Part shown: positions 20,805 to 32,521 of the stretch, in pieces
Position numbering within the stretch: position 1 is the first letter of the stretch
How the letters are laid out: each line of letters begins with the position of its first letter
Source: Tetraselmis striata
Lineage: Eukaryota > Chlorophyta > Chlorodendrophyceae > Chlorodendrales > Chlorodendraceae
Assembly: GCA_006384855.1 (NCBI GenBank)
Contig: VCJN01003563.1
Location: forward strand, 423,685 to 487,684
Direction: 5' to 3'
Length of the DNA: 64,000 nucleotides
Notes under the pieces: generated by a model
Seen by the model: only the letters and a program-made list of their open reading frames with translations
What the model was told of the DNA's origin: nothing
The model's database searches: none
Program-made: the position numbers and the translations under genes

Positions 20805-22693
20805 GATCGAGCTGGCAGACACCTGCATATGCTCACCCGAGATGCCGCCCTACTGCAGGAGGAGCTCGTCGCTGTGAAGCACGCAGCGGCCACGGAGTCG
20901 CACGACCTGAAGGAGCGCCTGCAGGAGGTCCAATCCGCCCTGCTGGAGGTGCGCGCGCGGATGATCGGCGCCGTTGGCTGTTGGTGTTAAAACCCCTTCA
21001 GCGCACCTCCCATGCTGTCCGCTGGCGGCTGGGCTGGATGTCACCCTCCGGATGACTCCGGTGCTGAGCCCCTCTGCCCTGCTGACCTGCGCTGTGGTCG
21101 CTCAGGAAGCCACCAAGGCCTCCACGGCGCAGATGGAGCTGCTGGAGCTGACTTCTGCAGGCTCACACCACGCACCGGAGCCCGCCGCGGCAGACAGGCT
21201 CCGGCTCCTGCAGGCTGCGGTGGTGGAGCTGGGGGAGATGCGCCTGGGGGTGGCGGACGATGTGGGTGCCCGGCCCATGCCTGCCTGATTGGGAATCATG
21301 GGGTCAGCCGACTCATCCCGCCCCCCCGCTTTGCTTGCCCTGACCATGGCCGCCGGTGGCGTGGGGTGCGCCGCAGCTCCGTCTCCTGCATGAGATGCTC
21401 GGCACAGGGTTCTGGCGGGTTCTCCAAGCAGTGGCGGAGGGCACCGCCGGCGGCATGCTGGACAGCCTGTCGCTGGATTGTGGGCAGCCGGGCGATGATG
21501 GCGCCGGGGGCGGGCCCGCCTCGCCCAGCCAGCGCGGCGGGGAGGCGTCAGGCGGCGCCACCTTTGCGGGCGATGTGTCACGTATCTCAGAGCAGCAAGC
21601 GGGCGGCAACGACACGCGCGCGGAGGGCCTGGGCGCCTATCTGAACGCAGCGCTGCAGCACATGCTGGTGGAGGACGCCCCGCACATGGGCAACCACGCG
21701 AGCGAGAATGCGGCGGCAGCGGATATGCCGGCGCAGATTGCCGGTGCGCCGCTGGGCTCACTCCCCCCCCCCCCCCCCCCCCTCGGGTGTCTTTGGGCCC
21801 GCTGCGCCCACTACACCGCGCCCTGCGCCCAACCAGCGAGCGTCGCTGCAGGTTGCTGCAAGTCCGGTGGTTTAACTCCGATCACACCGTCCGCAGGGGA
21901 GGCGAACTGACCCCGGCTGTGTGCCTGGCAGGGTCCGTCCCAACATGGCAGTATCTTCTCGCCAAGTACAGTGGGCAATCCACTGTGTGGGGGCCGGCCG
22001 CGCAGGTGCGCAGCTTGGCATGCGGCCCGCCTTGCCTTTGCCATCCTCCGCAGGCCATCGGCGCGGGGTTATGTGCTGAGCCACGGCTGCTGCTGCAGGT
22101 GATCCTGCCGGATGACGCTACCACGCACAGCAAGAACGCGCTGAACCTGCGGCACAGGTGGACGCACGACAGGTGAGCCGGCAGCCGGGCACCCTGCCGC
22201 GCATGCTCCGGTGGGCCATCTTCAGCCCATTCAGGTGACAGCTGGCAGTTCCTGTGGCCGTGCACACCAACCACTCACCCGGGTTCGCCCCGCTGCGCCC
22301 TTTCAACCACTCAGGGCACAGGATGGTGAGTGGCGCGCCCCTGAGTCTTCCACGGTGTACAGCAAGGGCTCGAGTACCCGGTCAGAGCCGCAGCGTAGCG
22401 AGCGCCGAAGCGCGGAACGCTCACACACCCCACCGCACACGCGCCCCGAGGTGAGCCGACCGGTCCAATGCACCGGACGGGCTCCGGCACCGTGCCAGTG
22501 CCATCACTCCCGCCGGTGTTGCGCGCCCGCACGTGTGTCTAATTTGCCATCCGCGCGTGGTTCCCGGGACTCACGCAGCGTTGGTGTGCTGTTGCAGGCG
22601 GAGCTGCAAGCGAGCCCGCCATTGAGCCCCATCGCCGTCATGTTCCCATCACCCAAGTTCCCGCAGCAGGCGGCGACCGGCCGGACTGGTTGA
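12539..22693 (+). CDS. Large coiled-coil protein with an N-terminal AIR9-like Ig-type module, about 25-30 exons
   Basis: Early exons fit phase by phase: 12539-12652 (ATG, ending HQFSAE), 12742-12784, 13167-13234 (CKFQWYRAATE), 13346-13441 (YKPRKEDVGHMLK), 13535 on (VEVIPQLEQADGS), 13706-13784, 13906-13975, 14123-14323. The joined W-Y-R ... F-x-P-I ... Y-x-P-x-x-E-D-V-G-x-x-L-x-V-x-V pattern is that of the Ig-like repeats of the plant/alga microtubule protein AIR9. From 14123 to about 21.3 kb nearly every exon is heptad-rich (ERARLEEQVAALNTQLASE, RQLEEEREELS). A Ser/Ala-rich exon (18921-19667) and a low-complexity acidic exon (21379-21760) interrupt it. Small terminal exons end near FPQQAATGRTG, stop at 22691. 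Long C runs sit in several introns. The role is inferred as microtubule, basal body or cilium scaffold. The last exons are uncertain. Confidence 0.7.
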
Positions 22694-24234
22694 AGCCGCC
22701 CGCACCGCCCTGACGCAGGCAAATGGCAGCGGCTAGTATCGCCGGGTGCTGGCTTGCCCAATGCGGGGGCGCATGTTTGGACTTTGCAGCTAGCGGGGCT
22801 GCCCACGGTGCCGATCGTCCCGGGAGGTGCAGACAAGATGCGCAGCGCACTGCCCGGCGCCATGATGGCAGTCACCAATACGGATCTGTATCCCATGATA
22901 TTATTGTGCACAGTTGACATTCACCATTTCCCACGAACCATATTATCCTCCGAGTGCGGGCATGTTCTGATCGCAGCCTACCAACAGCTGCATGCCCCGC
23001 AATAAAGTGGGGACCGTGACACAACAGCTGGAACAGAGAGGACACCGGCAGGGGTGGGGCATGGCGGAGGGGCGGGGTGCCACTGTGTCGTGTGTGTGTG
23101 TGTGTGTGTGTGTGTTTCACAGTTGGCGTCGAGTGTCTACTTTCGCTTATTTGGCGATTCGGGACGCCCTTTCCAGATTGAGTGAGGCGGCGGCATTGGG
23201 CGTAGAGCAGCCCGTGCCATGCGGAGAGTCAGTGCAACGCTTTGGGGTGAGCTTCTCAGGGCTAGCTCAATGGTGTGCGATGCATAGTGAATGTAATGAT
23301 AAACAGTGGTGCAGCAGGTCGCGGGCAGGAACACGTCGACACGACTCCGCCCTAGCATAGGGGCACTGCCTGGCAGTGTGTCTCCGGGGCAGGGTTGCCC
23401 AACCTCGGTGACAGATGGAGGTGCACAGGAGAATAGCGCATCCATGTCGAATGGCGGCCATGAAGCGCACCGCGACGACACGCCCAAAGGGGGGCGGAGC
23501 CCGAGGGGCAGGCTGCGGCACGAGGTGGTAGTGACCTCACGGGTGGCGCGCCGCATGGAGTGAGAAGAAGCTGAGCAAGCCCGGGGATATTCGCAGGATC
23601 GTTGCTGGTCCTGACTCGGGAGCAGTTACCAGTGCAAGTTTCGGCGCGGCCCATCTATCTCCCCATACACCATAGCTGGGCTTCCCTTATTCTGTAAAAT
23701 AGATATCTTTTTCATTGAATGATATACTATTGCCTCACCCTGTGTGCGTCCACTGCAATGCTTGTTCATATGATAGTCCTGGCCAACACCAGCACCTGGC
23801 CTTCTTCCTTCCTTATACCACGCGTTCAATCATTTCTGCGCCTCCGCCCGCCGCCTTCTCATGCTCGCATCCGCAAACCGGCAGATGTGCAGGTGGTCAC
23901 AAAGGCCGCCCCTATCATTTGGCAATCGCTGTTGTTTCGCAGCTGGTGACCCGCCCCCCACCTGCCCTGCAGGTCTCATATTGACTAGAACCTTGTCTCT
24001 GTTGTGAACAGGTGAGGGAAGGCCAGTCTATCGAGCCATCTGCCATCTGCCGGATATATATGCGGACTTCCCATGTTGCGAGTGGCCATCGGAAAGGCAA
24101 CGCCTGCGCACGGTGGCTGTGGCGCCGCAGTAGTCCCAGCAGTGGATTGTAGTGTATCCACCAGCGGGGATGCATGCCTCTGCGGCCTCCGCAGGCAGGC
24201 GGGCTTGCGCCTCACGCCATGTCGCTCCGGCACG
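22694..24234. other. Region between two convergent genes, with a few coding-like scraps
   Basis: It holds a (TG)n run, an exon-like piece after TTTCACAG at 23118 (VYFRLFGDSGRPFQIE, stop 23179) and a basic open piece ending RVARRME at 23563. These could be 3' exons of the coiled-coil gene by alternative splicing, or a small separate gene. From 23570 to 24234 nothing gene-like was seen. Confidence 0.4.
23090..23115 (+). repeat. (TG)13 microsatellite
   Basis: An uninterrupted GT/TG dinucleotide run just before a TTTCACAG acceptor-like site. Confidence 0.95.
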
Positions 24235-27200
24235 CTAGAACCCGTACGAGACGGCGCCGGAGGCATGGCTGTGCAGCGGAGTGATACCGCCGTCATCATC
24301 CTCGATGAACAGCAGCGCATCCAGCTCGTCCTCCAGCTCGGCCGCCCTGCACCGAGGAGCGCATGCTCTCATGCCCATGGCAGGCAAGGGGGGCTGTGTT
24401 GGGGGGGCGGGGGTGGCAGCCGATGCAAAGTGCACTGCTATGGGGGAGGGAGGGGGAGTGGCGCCCGCACCACTCTTCTTCCGTGCGCTCCGTGCGGAGC
24501 ACGGGCTGGGAGCTTTGGCTGGCTGGCAGTCCACTGGCGGCGCTGCTCCCTTGACGGTCCGCCTCCCTTGCGCTGAGTTGGGACGCCTGCACGTGCGCGG
24601 CAGGGTCAGGACACGGCACCGGCCAGCGGGGCGGTTGCCCGTTAGTCGTCCACCGAAAGCAGGCACGGACCACGGGGGGCGCCAGGCTCCGCTGCGAGCC
24701 CTGCCGGCTCGTGCCCCGGGAGCTGGAGCGCGACCCAGGGCGGTCGTGGTCCACGGCGGAGGAGACCGACGTCAGCGGCAGCGTCTTGCGGTACGTCTCG
24801 GGCCGCCGCTCTCCCCACAGCCCGCCCGCCGGGCCCACCATCTCCTTCCCCGCGCGGTTCTCTGTGCGGCGCTGCGATTGCCGGCACCACACAATCAAAG
24901 CGGGCCCAGAAGCCGTGCTCGTGTACGCGCGACAGCGTGGCTGGATGGCCCTCTCGCAGCCTATGTGCGCCGAATGCCAGGCCACGTGCACTGCAGACTT
25001 GGGCCCTGCGCGGGCGGGGGACGGGGGGGGGGGGTGGAGGGGCGGTGGTGGAAGGGGAGGGGGGCTGAGGAGGGGCGCGTCCTTGCCTTGTCTACCAACT
25101 CGCGAATGGCGAGCTTCTCCTCCTTATTCTTCGCGATGGCCACCGCGCACTTGGCGTGCCACTTGAGAGTTTCCTCCCTCCGGGCGGCGCGGCTGACCTC
25201 CAGCTCCGCAAGGAACTCCTGCAGCAACAGCCCGGAGCGGCGCCTGAATGCCCGGCCCGCGAATGATGCAACAACCCAGACAGAACCCCCCCCCCCCCCC
25301 CCCCCCCCCGCCCCCTAACGATTCCAACGATTCCCCTTCCCTCATGCATCCTCCGGAGTGAGGTGGCCTGCCAGGTGCCGGGGAAGCCGGCGGGCAGCCG
25401 TCACCTCGCGCCGCGCCACCGCCTCCTCCCGCTTCACCAGCACCGCTGAGTACTTTTGGTCGTCGTCGACAACATCGCGGTAGCGGAGCTCGGCGTCTAC
25501 AATTTGCCGGTTGAGCACGTTGTGCTGGCGCTGAAACGCCTGGTGCCAGCAGAGAATCAGCACAGGGGAGTCAGCCCCCGCGCCCCAAGCACAGCGGAGA
25601 AGCAGAGGGATATCTGGGCCGGGGAGGGCGCATGCAGGGCAGAAGGGGGAGGGGGGGGGGGGGGGGGGGGCACCTGGGCAAACTTGCGCTCCCGCTTGAG
25701 CATCTGCGAGCGTTGGCGCATGGAGTGGCGGGCCACCACCCTTCTCCGGTTCTTGTCCTCCTGGGCGGCCCGGCGCTGGTCGACCTCCTTCAGCAGCGTC
25801 GTCTGCTGATGCAGAGCCAGCTGCGCCACCCCCTGTGCAGAGCCCAGGCGCAGTGCGCGCGGTCAGGCTGGGCTGCAAGCACAGAGCTTCCAGCAGAGGC
25901 TCGCCACCCAGGGGGTGGGCCGGGGGGGGGGGAGCATCCCAACGCATCCGGAGTACAGCCCCGCTTGCCTGCAGCATCTCCTTCTTCGCCCTCTCGTTGA
26001 GTCTGCATATCTGCCGGTGGTCTTCCTTCATGGCTTCCACCAGCTGGCGCGCGCCGGCCGCGTACATGTCATTCGCCTCGTGCATTGCCTGCGGCGACAG
26101 TGCGACACATGAGCGCGCCAGTCCATCCGCAGCAACTCGCACGGTATGTGGGCATTCAAGGGGGCTCTCCAACCTAGCGAGCGGGAGCAGTGGCGCACCC
26201 GGGTGCTGTCCTTGAAGCCCGGGACGCTCTCTATGCCCAGGGGCGCGGTGGTCTTCCAGAACTTTCGGATGCCGGAGCCCTTGGCAGCCTTCACCGCGTC
26301 CACCCCCTCTTGGCGCCGAGCAAGCTCCGCGCGGAGGTTCATCTTAATCTCGACCGCAGCCTCCGCGCTCTCCACTCGCTGCAGGTTGGCCATGAGCCGC
26401 CGAGTGAGGGCCATCGACTCGGCAAGAGACCCTTCTGGCGCGGCGAGCGGCGCCTACAGGCAGGCCGCCACAGGTCAGCACCCAACCGGCGTCCGCACGT
26501 CGTGGCCGCATCCCCGCATGCCACAGGGCGTGACAGTAGCATGCCCCAACAGGGGCCTGGCGGAGCTCACGGACCTGCGCGTCCATGGTGGAGCTGTTTT
26601 CGTCGAGCGGCGCCAGAGTGACGCCCCGCATGCTGCTGCTGCTGTTGGACTCCTTTGCCATGGCGCGGTCCGCTAGCATGTTCCTATACAGCGAACCCCC
26701 GGGCGGGAGGCCCAACGAGGACACCCCGCCCCCCAGGGAGGCAACCTGCCGTGCGCAGCGCAGGCCCACTACAGCTCAGGGCGGGCGCTGCTCAGCTTCC
26801 GAAGCGTGCAGCAGCAGTGGCAGAGAGTAGAATGGAGGGTGGTTTGTCAACTCACGTCATCCTCTTCCGCCTCGCGCAGCAGCCCCTCCACGGAGAGGTC
26901 GCGCCCTCGGTCAGGCGCAACGCCCCTGGCGGCTGTCGGAACCAAAATGTGGCTCGCGCTCTGCACACAAATGGGTGGCGCAGTCACGGCGGCGCGGGCG
27001 GGTGGGACAGGCGCAGTTGGCGAGAACAAGGTGTGTGGAGCCGTCAATTGTTGTTCACCTTGTCCACGGGGCGCAGCGGGCCGAGGAAGCGGTCTTGCAT
27101 CATCGACTGCTTTGCAAACTGGGGCGGGCTCAGGCAGCACGCTGTCTCGCGGGATTGGACCACCTCCTCGAGCCCGGGCGCTGCCAGCTTGTCCCCCAGG

Positions 27201-29958
27201 ACTCGAGAGCTGGTGTTCACTGCATCCCGAGGAAGCGGGGCGCGGTGCATGGCCAGGGTGCGGGGCACCGGGAGCGACTGCCTCGGCCCAGCATGATGCT
27301 CCTCGGCTACCTGCAGCGCGTGGTATGCCCCACACGGGAGCGCTCAGCCGCACAGCTGTTCATAGTCACCCAGCCTCAAAGGCATAGAGGAGGCATAACT
27401 CCGCTCAGGCGGACGGCAACGTCTGTGCCGCAGATGCTGGGTCAGCCACCGACCTCCGGGGCAAGGAGCTCCATCACATATGGCCAGAGTGGCGAGTCGC
27501 GCGGAATGACATCCTGCACCATGTCCTCCAGGCTGCCCAGGTGCTGGTAGGCCTCAGTAAGGCCCATGCCGGGAAGGGACGAGGGGTTGCAGCGGTCCAG
27601 GCTGATTGGCGCGGGGAGGAGCGTGACCAGCTGAGTGCGGGATAGGTAGTCATAGCTCAATGCCACGAAAATGGCCAGACGCCTCTGGGCCTCCTCAGGG
27701 CTTGGATACGTCTGGAGCGCGAGCAGGGGGTGGGGTTCGGGATCGAATGGGAGGCTAAGGGAGGTACAGCAGAATGAGGAGCATAAGATCACTAAACACG
27801 GTGTATCGGCGAGGGAACGCCCACCAGCCGCATCATATAGTCTGTCGCAAGATACTTGGTGGTGTCGCCTTGGCTTGGGCCCACCTCCTCCATAACAACG
27901 CCCTGCAGCACGGCGCGGCGCGATTGTCTCAGCAGTGTGCATAGGCAAGAGCGGGTGCAGGCGTGTCCGCAATACAGGGTTGGCAGACCTTGAAGAGCAG
28001 ATACTTCAGGTGGGCACCGTCATACACCTCTGATGCATCCTCCGCAAACCATGTAGGCACCTGTGCAGGTGTTGCAGGCGAATCAGCCCGGGAATCAGCT
28101 CCCGCATGCCATCAATGCACCTATTGCAGCCACGTAGAGTCGCCCCTACCTTCACTCCACACCATTCTGGGATGGAGCGCCTCACACCAGCAAGGGGGGC
28201 AATTGCGGCGACATTGCTCATCTTGTCAAAGGTGAATTGAAGCCGGTGCTCCGGGGACACCTTTGGGAAGCCGCCCCCGGCCGTGCGAGCCTCTGCCAGG
28301 TTTGTCATTCGCCGGTATGACCCCACCGTCATTACGAGGTGGCAGCTTTGAAAGCGCTGCAGCATGGCCATCTGCGTGGCATGCACGCACATGCGGTTGG
28401 CCTTTGTGTGGCATCCCGGCATGTGTTTGCTTATCCTGGTCCGGATAGATTATCCGAGTTTGCCACCCAAGTGACACAAACCGCCCAAGCCGGCCATACC
28501 TGGCGGCGGAGAGTGTCCAGCTGCCGGAAGCGCATCTTGAACAGAATGTTCTTCCACCACCGCTGCAGCGCCAGCGCAGCTCGGCGCCGTACCAGGCGGG
28601 TAGAGACAGGCGGGTCGATATGCTTTCGTGCGCTGAACGCCCGCCAGGCCGCCTGAATGGTGACTGCCGCTGCTACCGGCACAACGGTGGCCAGCATGTA
28701 CGGTGCCAGCTCCTCCGACTTGTCCTGATACGCCACATGCCAGCCATCACTGCATGCGCTCAGCGCAGCCCGTGCGCCAGGCCAGCTGGAGGCGGGGTGG
28801 CGGCGCAGGGACAGGGGGGGCGCATACCGGCATGTCGTTCTCGGTGTTATACTCTCCAATGAGGTCAGCAATAGCCTGCAGCATGGCGTGGGCGAGTGTC
28901 ATCACCGTTCAGGGATGGACATCACACCAGATTGCCCTCTACTAAGAATGGCGCAGTACTGCACGAGCTTCCACACAGTACTTTGTGCAATACCTCCCGC
29001 AGGTCTTCGTTATCGGGGATGCATATAGGCACCAGAATCTCCTCCTCTGGCGGACGCCACCACACTGGTTTCGGCTTTGGCTTTCGTTGGCTGCGTGACA
29101 CAGCGCAGCCGCGCCGCTTGAAGACCTGCATGAGGCGCTCCTGTCACATGACAAGCCAGCAACCACTGGCGAGGTGAGAGGTGAACGCTACGTAGCCATC
29201 GGGCCTCGCTGCGATACCATAGCTAGGCCTAACACGGCGCAGCGGCGATGCAGGAGGTGATTGCAAGGCTGGATGGCTGTGGCAGCGCGCACCTCTTCTG
29301 CGCTTTGGACTGTCATGATAAGGTGAGGCAGCCTGGACATGCGCCGGTTGTAGGCAATCGATCCGGGGGCCGGCACCTGGGCCGTGGCATGCATTTCAGC
29401 TTCAGCGACCGGCCAAGACAACGTGCAGCGTGGCATCTCCGATCCGGCGAATGGCAGGAGCGGCACACCAATCGGATGATGAGCCCTTGTGGCAGGGATG
29501 TCCTCTTGAAGGCAGACAGAGCGTCTCCATCAGGGCCGCATGAGTCATGTGCAAAGCGAATGAGTTTGTAATGTGCTGACTTGACTTCATCCGGTATCTG
29601 CCGGAATTTTAAGGACAGCTGCACTCAGCCCAGATGTCCTTGATTTATCATTCGTGCAAAACCTGTGCTACAAGGGGGTGTCTCGTTGCCCCCCCACACG
29701 CACGTGGCATATGCCAATTGACAGCATGCAGGCGCATTTTGCTCAGCCTAGCTCGAATTACGAAGGGGGTAGTCTCACCTTTGGCAGATTGCCCTTGAAA
29801 CGAATGCCCTTGCGTGCCTTGTGCACGCAGGATAGCACATCGTACTCTTGTGTTTTGCGCACATACAGTGGCACTACGTCCGAGTCCCTGCCGATGTTTC
29901 TCCAATACCCGGCATTGGAATCCCGAGTCCCTGCCATAATGTTCATCGGCCACGCCAC
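24235..29958 (-). CDS. IQ-motif, coiled-coil protein, multi-exon, probably axonemal or cytoskeletal
   Basis: Exons read from right to left. 29958-29779: VVPLYVRKTQEYDVL, ending at a GTGAGA donor. Then: IPDEVKSAHYKLIRFAHD (about 29600-29460); VWWRPPEEEILVPICIPD (about 29080-28990); an IQ region (about 28690-28505) with AAVTIQAAWRAFSARKH and AALALQRWWKNILFKMRF; FTFDKMSNVAAIAPLAG (about 28230-28150); a TYPSPEEAQRRLAIF exon (27710-27450); LRPVDK (about 27057); GLLREAEEDD (about 26860); coiled-coil exons around RRLMANLQRVESAEAAVEI (26400), MLKRERKFAQ (25680), NRQIVDAELRYRDVVDD (25500) and EVSRAARREETLKWHAK (25190). The end is acidic, AAELEDELDALLFIEDDDG, stop at 24235. IQ motifs bind calmodulin-type proteins. 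The first exon may lie further upstream, because a CAG acceptor precedes 29958. Confidence 0.68.
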
Positions 29959-30406
29959 GCTAGAGCATCACTGCAACACAGACAAAGGTGACATCAGGCA
30001 GGCGCCAACCCAGCCACAAGATATAGCAGAACCGGAGCCGCCCATCCAGCCACACAAGATATAGCAGCACCGCGGCATGGCGCCCCTATGCAGTGGGCAT
30101 GCGCTGCTGCTGGAGTGTTGCTGGGGTCCGCACGGTGGGGTGCGTCATGTTCCCCGTCACATACGTTGCCGTACCAGCCGTCGTGGCCAACCAAGCGTAC
30201 GCACAGTCAGATAGGTTTATAGGCGAAGCCAGGTGTAAACCCCCCCGCGACGCCCGGAAGCATGTGCGCTGGGGCGGCAATAAGTCCAGTGCAACCAAGT
30301 TCGTCGCCCGGCTCACTGGGTCGGTGGTATACCCACGGGCGAGAAAGTGGCTGAAATCCTGCGAAGCGGTGACAGATGCGCATCACGGACGAGGGAAGGC
30401 GCGCGT

Positions 30407-30441
<35 letters not shown>

Positions 30442-30690
30442 CCCACATGCACGGGAGGGCACTGCCGCGGCATGCTGCATATTTAATACGCCCAAACTGG
30501 TGTGAATTACAAAAAGGGCAGTAACAAATCCACCTACTACATAAAGTAGTACTGAAAAATCAACACACCAAAGGGGAGGGCGGACCTTTTGTGGTCAGTG
30601 CCGGCGGGTATTTTGATGGCAGTGTTTTAGACGGTGATCCAACAGTGTTGAAAATTTGTTGAAAATTTCGTCACTGACCTTTAATTAGCC
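29959..30690. other. Upstream region of the IQ gene, no supported gene
   Basis: It contains a run of 34 G and AT-rich sequence from 30480 on. Two copies of a CACAAGATATAGCAG motif lie near 30016 and 30053. Frames are short or made of the G run. Confidence 0.45.
30407..30440 (+). repeat. Run of 34 G
   Basis: An uninterrupted G run about 450 bases upstream of the first recognised exon of the minus-strand IQ gene. Confidence 0.95.
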
Positions 30691-30845
30691 TTGGAGAATG
30701 CTTCGGAAATTTGCTTGTTGACTATGACGGAGCGTCGCCTACCCAGGGCTTTCCGTAACTGAATCGCTGCCTAAACGGCCGTCATAGAGATGCTGCAAGG
30801 GTTTCACTGGTGCCAGTCCTGTCCCGGGGACGGGAAAACCAATCG
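30690..30845. repeat. Dispersed repeat, copy A
   Basis: Matches 47350-47508 in the same orientation with scattered changes. Shared anchors include CTTGTTGACTA, ACGGAGCGTCGCCTAC, CGTAACTG, ATCGCTGCCT and TGCAAGGGTTTCA. It has no frame. It is probably part of an undescribed repeat family. Confidence 0.8.
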
Positions 30846-30898
30846 CGCCGTTATCTCGCAGCCTACGCGGATGATTCCCTACATATAACATATATTAG

Positions 30899-31040
30899 CT
30901 AACTGCAGAAGGCGATATCAGAAATCACCCGAAAAGGCACTAGGAAAGGTCCACATATCACATACGAAATACTAGTTACATGAGCTAGCTGCAAAAGGCG
31001 ATCAAGAAACCACCCAAAAAGACAATAGGAAACGCCCACT
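30899..31040 (-). repeat. Duplicated end of the 1.1-kb repeat family
   Basis: 30899-30955 and about 30985-31040 are tandem, diverged copies of the same terminal sequence (CTAGCTGCAAAAGGCGAT...GGAAA). The sister copy of the family at 44.8 kb has this end only once. Confidence 0.7.
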
Positions 31041-31565
31041 ACAACAATTGCGTGGTGGAAGCAGCACCAGAAGAGGGTACGTAGTGCGGAATGAGCACGG
31101 GTTGACGCATCATACTTGGCCGTCTGCACTCCGGCAGAGAGAATGCCGCCCAAGGTACCATGCACGCAAGCAGAGACTCGCGACAACAACCCCCGCCGCG
31201 TACGCAACAAGTGATGGCGGAACTCAGCGGGCTGGCGGGCAACAAAGTTCCGAAGAGCCCGGACGGATTGACCACGTAGGACGCATGAAGTCATGGCGGA
31301 AGGACCGCCAGGGAAGTTGCGCACAGCAAGTCACACCGCGAGATGTAGACCACCGTTAAAGTGGATTTTCCGAGGCGGCCGCGGTTCTCAACTACAAAAG
31401 GGGAGTACCGGTGAAAAACCCTGCACTAGGGCGGAAGACGCCCGGTCCGCCGCTAGCTTGTTGTGCTCCGCCTCAGTCGCACCAGCGGGGTGCACCAGCG
31501 GGGGTCGTTGCCCCAAGTGGGGGTCATGGAGGACATGCACGCGAAATTGATCATGTAATCGCACG

Positions 31566-31593
31566 CCCCCCCCCCCCCCCCCCCCCCCCCCCC
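31566..31593 (+). repeat. Run of 28 C
   Basis: It lies inside the 1.1-kb repeat copy. The sister copy has a shorter run of G at the same place (about 44250-44266), as expected for its opposite orientation. Confidence 0.9.
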
Positions 31594-31820
31594 ACCATCC
31601 CCACCCCGCTAGCGTCAAATCTGACGGCCGCGAGCGGTCCGCTAGGCGCAGTCCACTCGTTTCAAGGGTCAAGTCGCCGACCTCGAGAGGTCCCGGTCGA
31701 GCACCGCCCCCGTTTCAATCGCCACGGAAGCCCACAGATTTTTCAAGGCGGTATGCATGCGGTGCTCGTAGTTTGCGACGGGGCAAATGGGCGGATGATC
31801 CACGACGGCGGCGGCTTTAA

Positions 31821-31849
31821 ACCCTAAAACCCCCTAAAACCCTAAACGA
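31821..31849 (-). repeat. Interstitial telomere-like repeats (TTTTAGGG type)
   Basis: AAACCCTAAAACCCCCTAAA continues with ACCCTAAAC, giving about three degenerate units of TTTTAGGG on the minus strand. The sister repeat copy lacks this stretch at the same position (near 44012). Confidence 0.75.
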
Positions 31850-32521
31850 CGGCGGATGATTCCGGTTTGAGCCATCCGTAGAGCGAAGCCATAAGGGGTC
31901 AATACCACACGTGGGGCCATGGCATTCTACAAGCGCGGAACCCCTGCGCGCGCGAAGGCCCAGCACCCGCGCAGCGGCGGCCGAATATAAGCAACATGGG
32001 GAATCTTGCGGGCTGACGGAAAAGCGATAGGGAGCCCGGCCCGCACGCGATCACAGCGCAGTTTTTTGCCTAAAATTGGGACATTTTACCGTACGCGTGC
32101 AGGTGTACCACTGTAACACCCCCTTAGCATGCCCGTAGGTACCTTGCACATGCCTGATACTATCATACCTAGCCCGTACAGTGTGTACGGGACCCTGGGG
32201 GCCGTACGTGGTCGGCGGGTTGACCAGCGGCGCGGCTGGGCGGCGGCGGTACGCGCTGGCCCAGGGCGGCGGTGGTCGGTCGCTGGACCGGCGCATGCCG
32301 TGCATGCGCCAGGTGGTTCAGACACCGATATTGCGTACGGCTCTCAATCCTACACGCCTCCCAACAGCAGCGCTATGGCCGTCAAGACTAAGAAGTAGCG
32401 AGCTGCAGAACGGCGCGAGCGCCGGTAGGCAGCGGAGAATGCGACTACCAATGCGGGCGGCGGGGCGGCAGCAACAACAGTGCCGACCCGCAGCCCGCGA
32501 GCCGCAGAGAATGCGCGTCGC

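Larger units (their letters stand above)
30895..32053 (-). mobile_element. 1.1-kb repeat family, copy 1 (inverted relative to 43.8-44.8 kb)
   Basis: The reverse complement aligns with 43823-44840 nearly end to end. Shared landmarks are GCGTGCGGGCCGGGCTCC at one end, GTGGTATTGACCCCTTATGG, a reading frame around ALRNFVARQPAEF and VSACVHGTLGGI, and TTTGCAGCTAGCTCATGTAA at the other end. Beyond these limits the flanks differ, so it moves or duplicates as a unit. The frame is not intact in either copy. The family is not recognised. A Helitron-like reading (5' TC, 3' hairpin then CTAG|T) is possible but weak. Confidence 0.6.

Noticed and set aside
30895-32053. Firm Helitron call
   Set aside because: No Rep/helicase gene, the 3' hairpin is imperfect and too far from a possible CTAG end, and the two copies differ exactly at that end.
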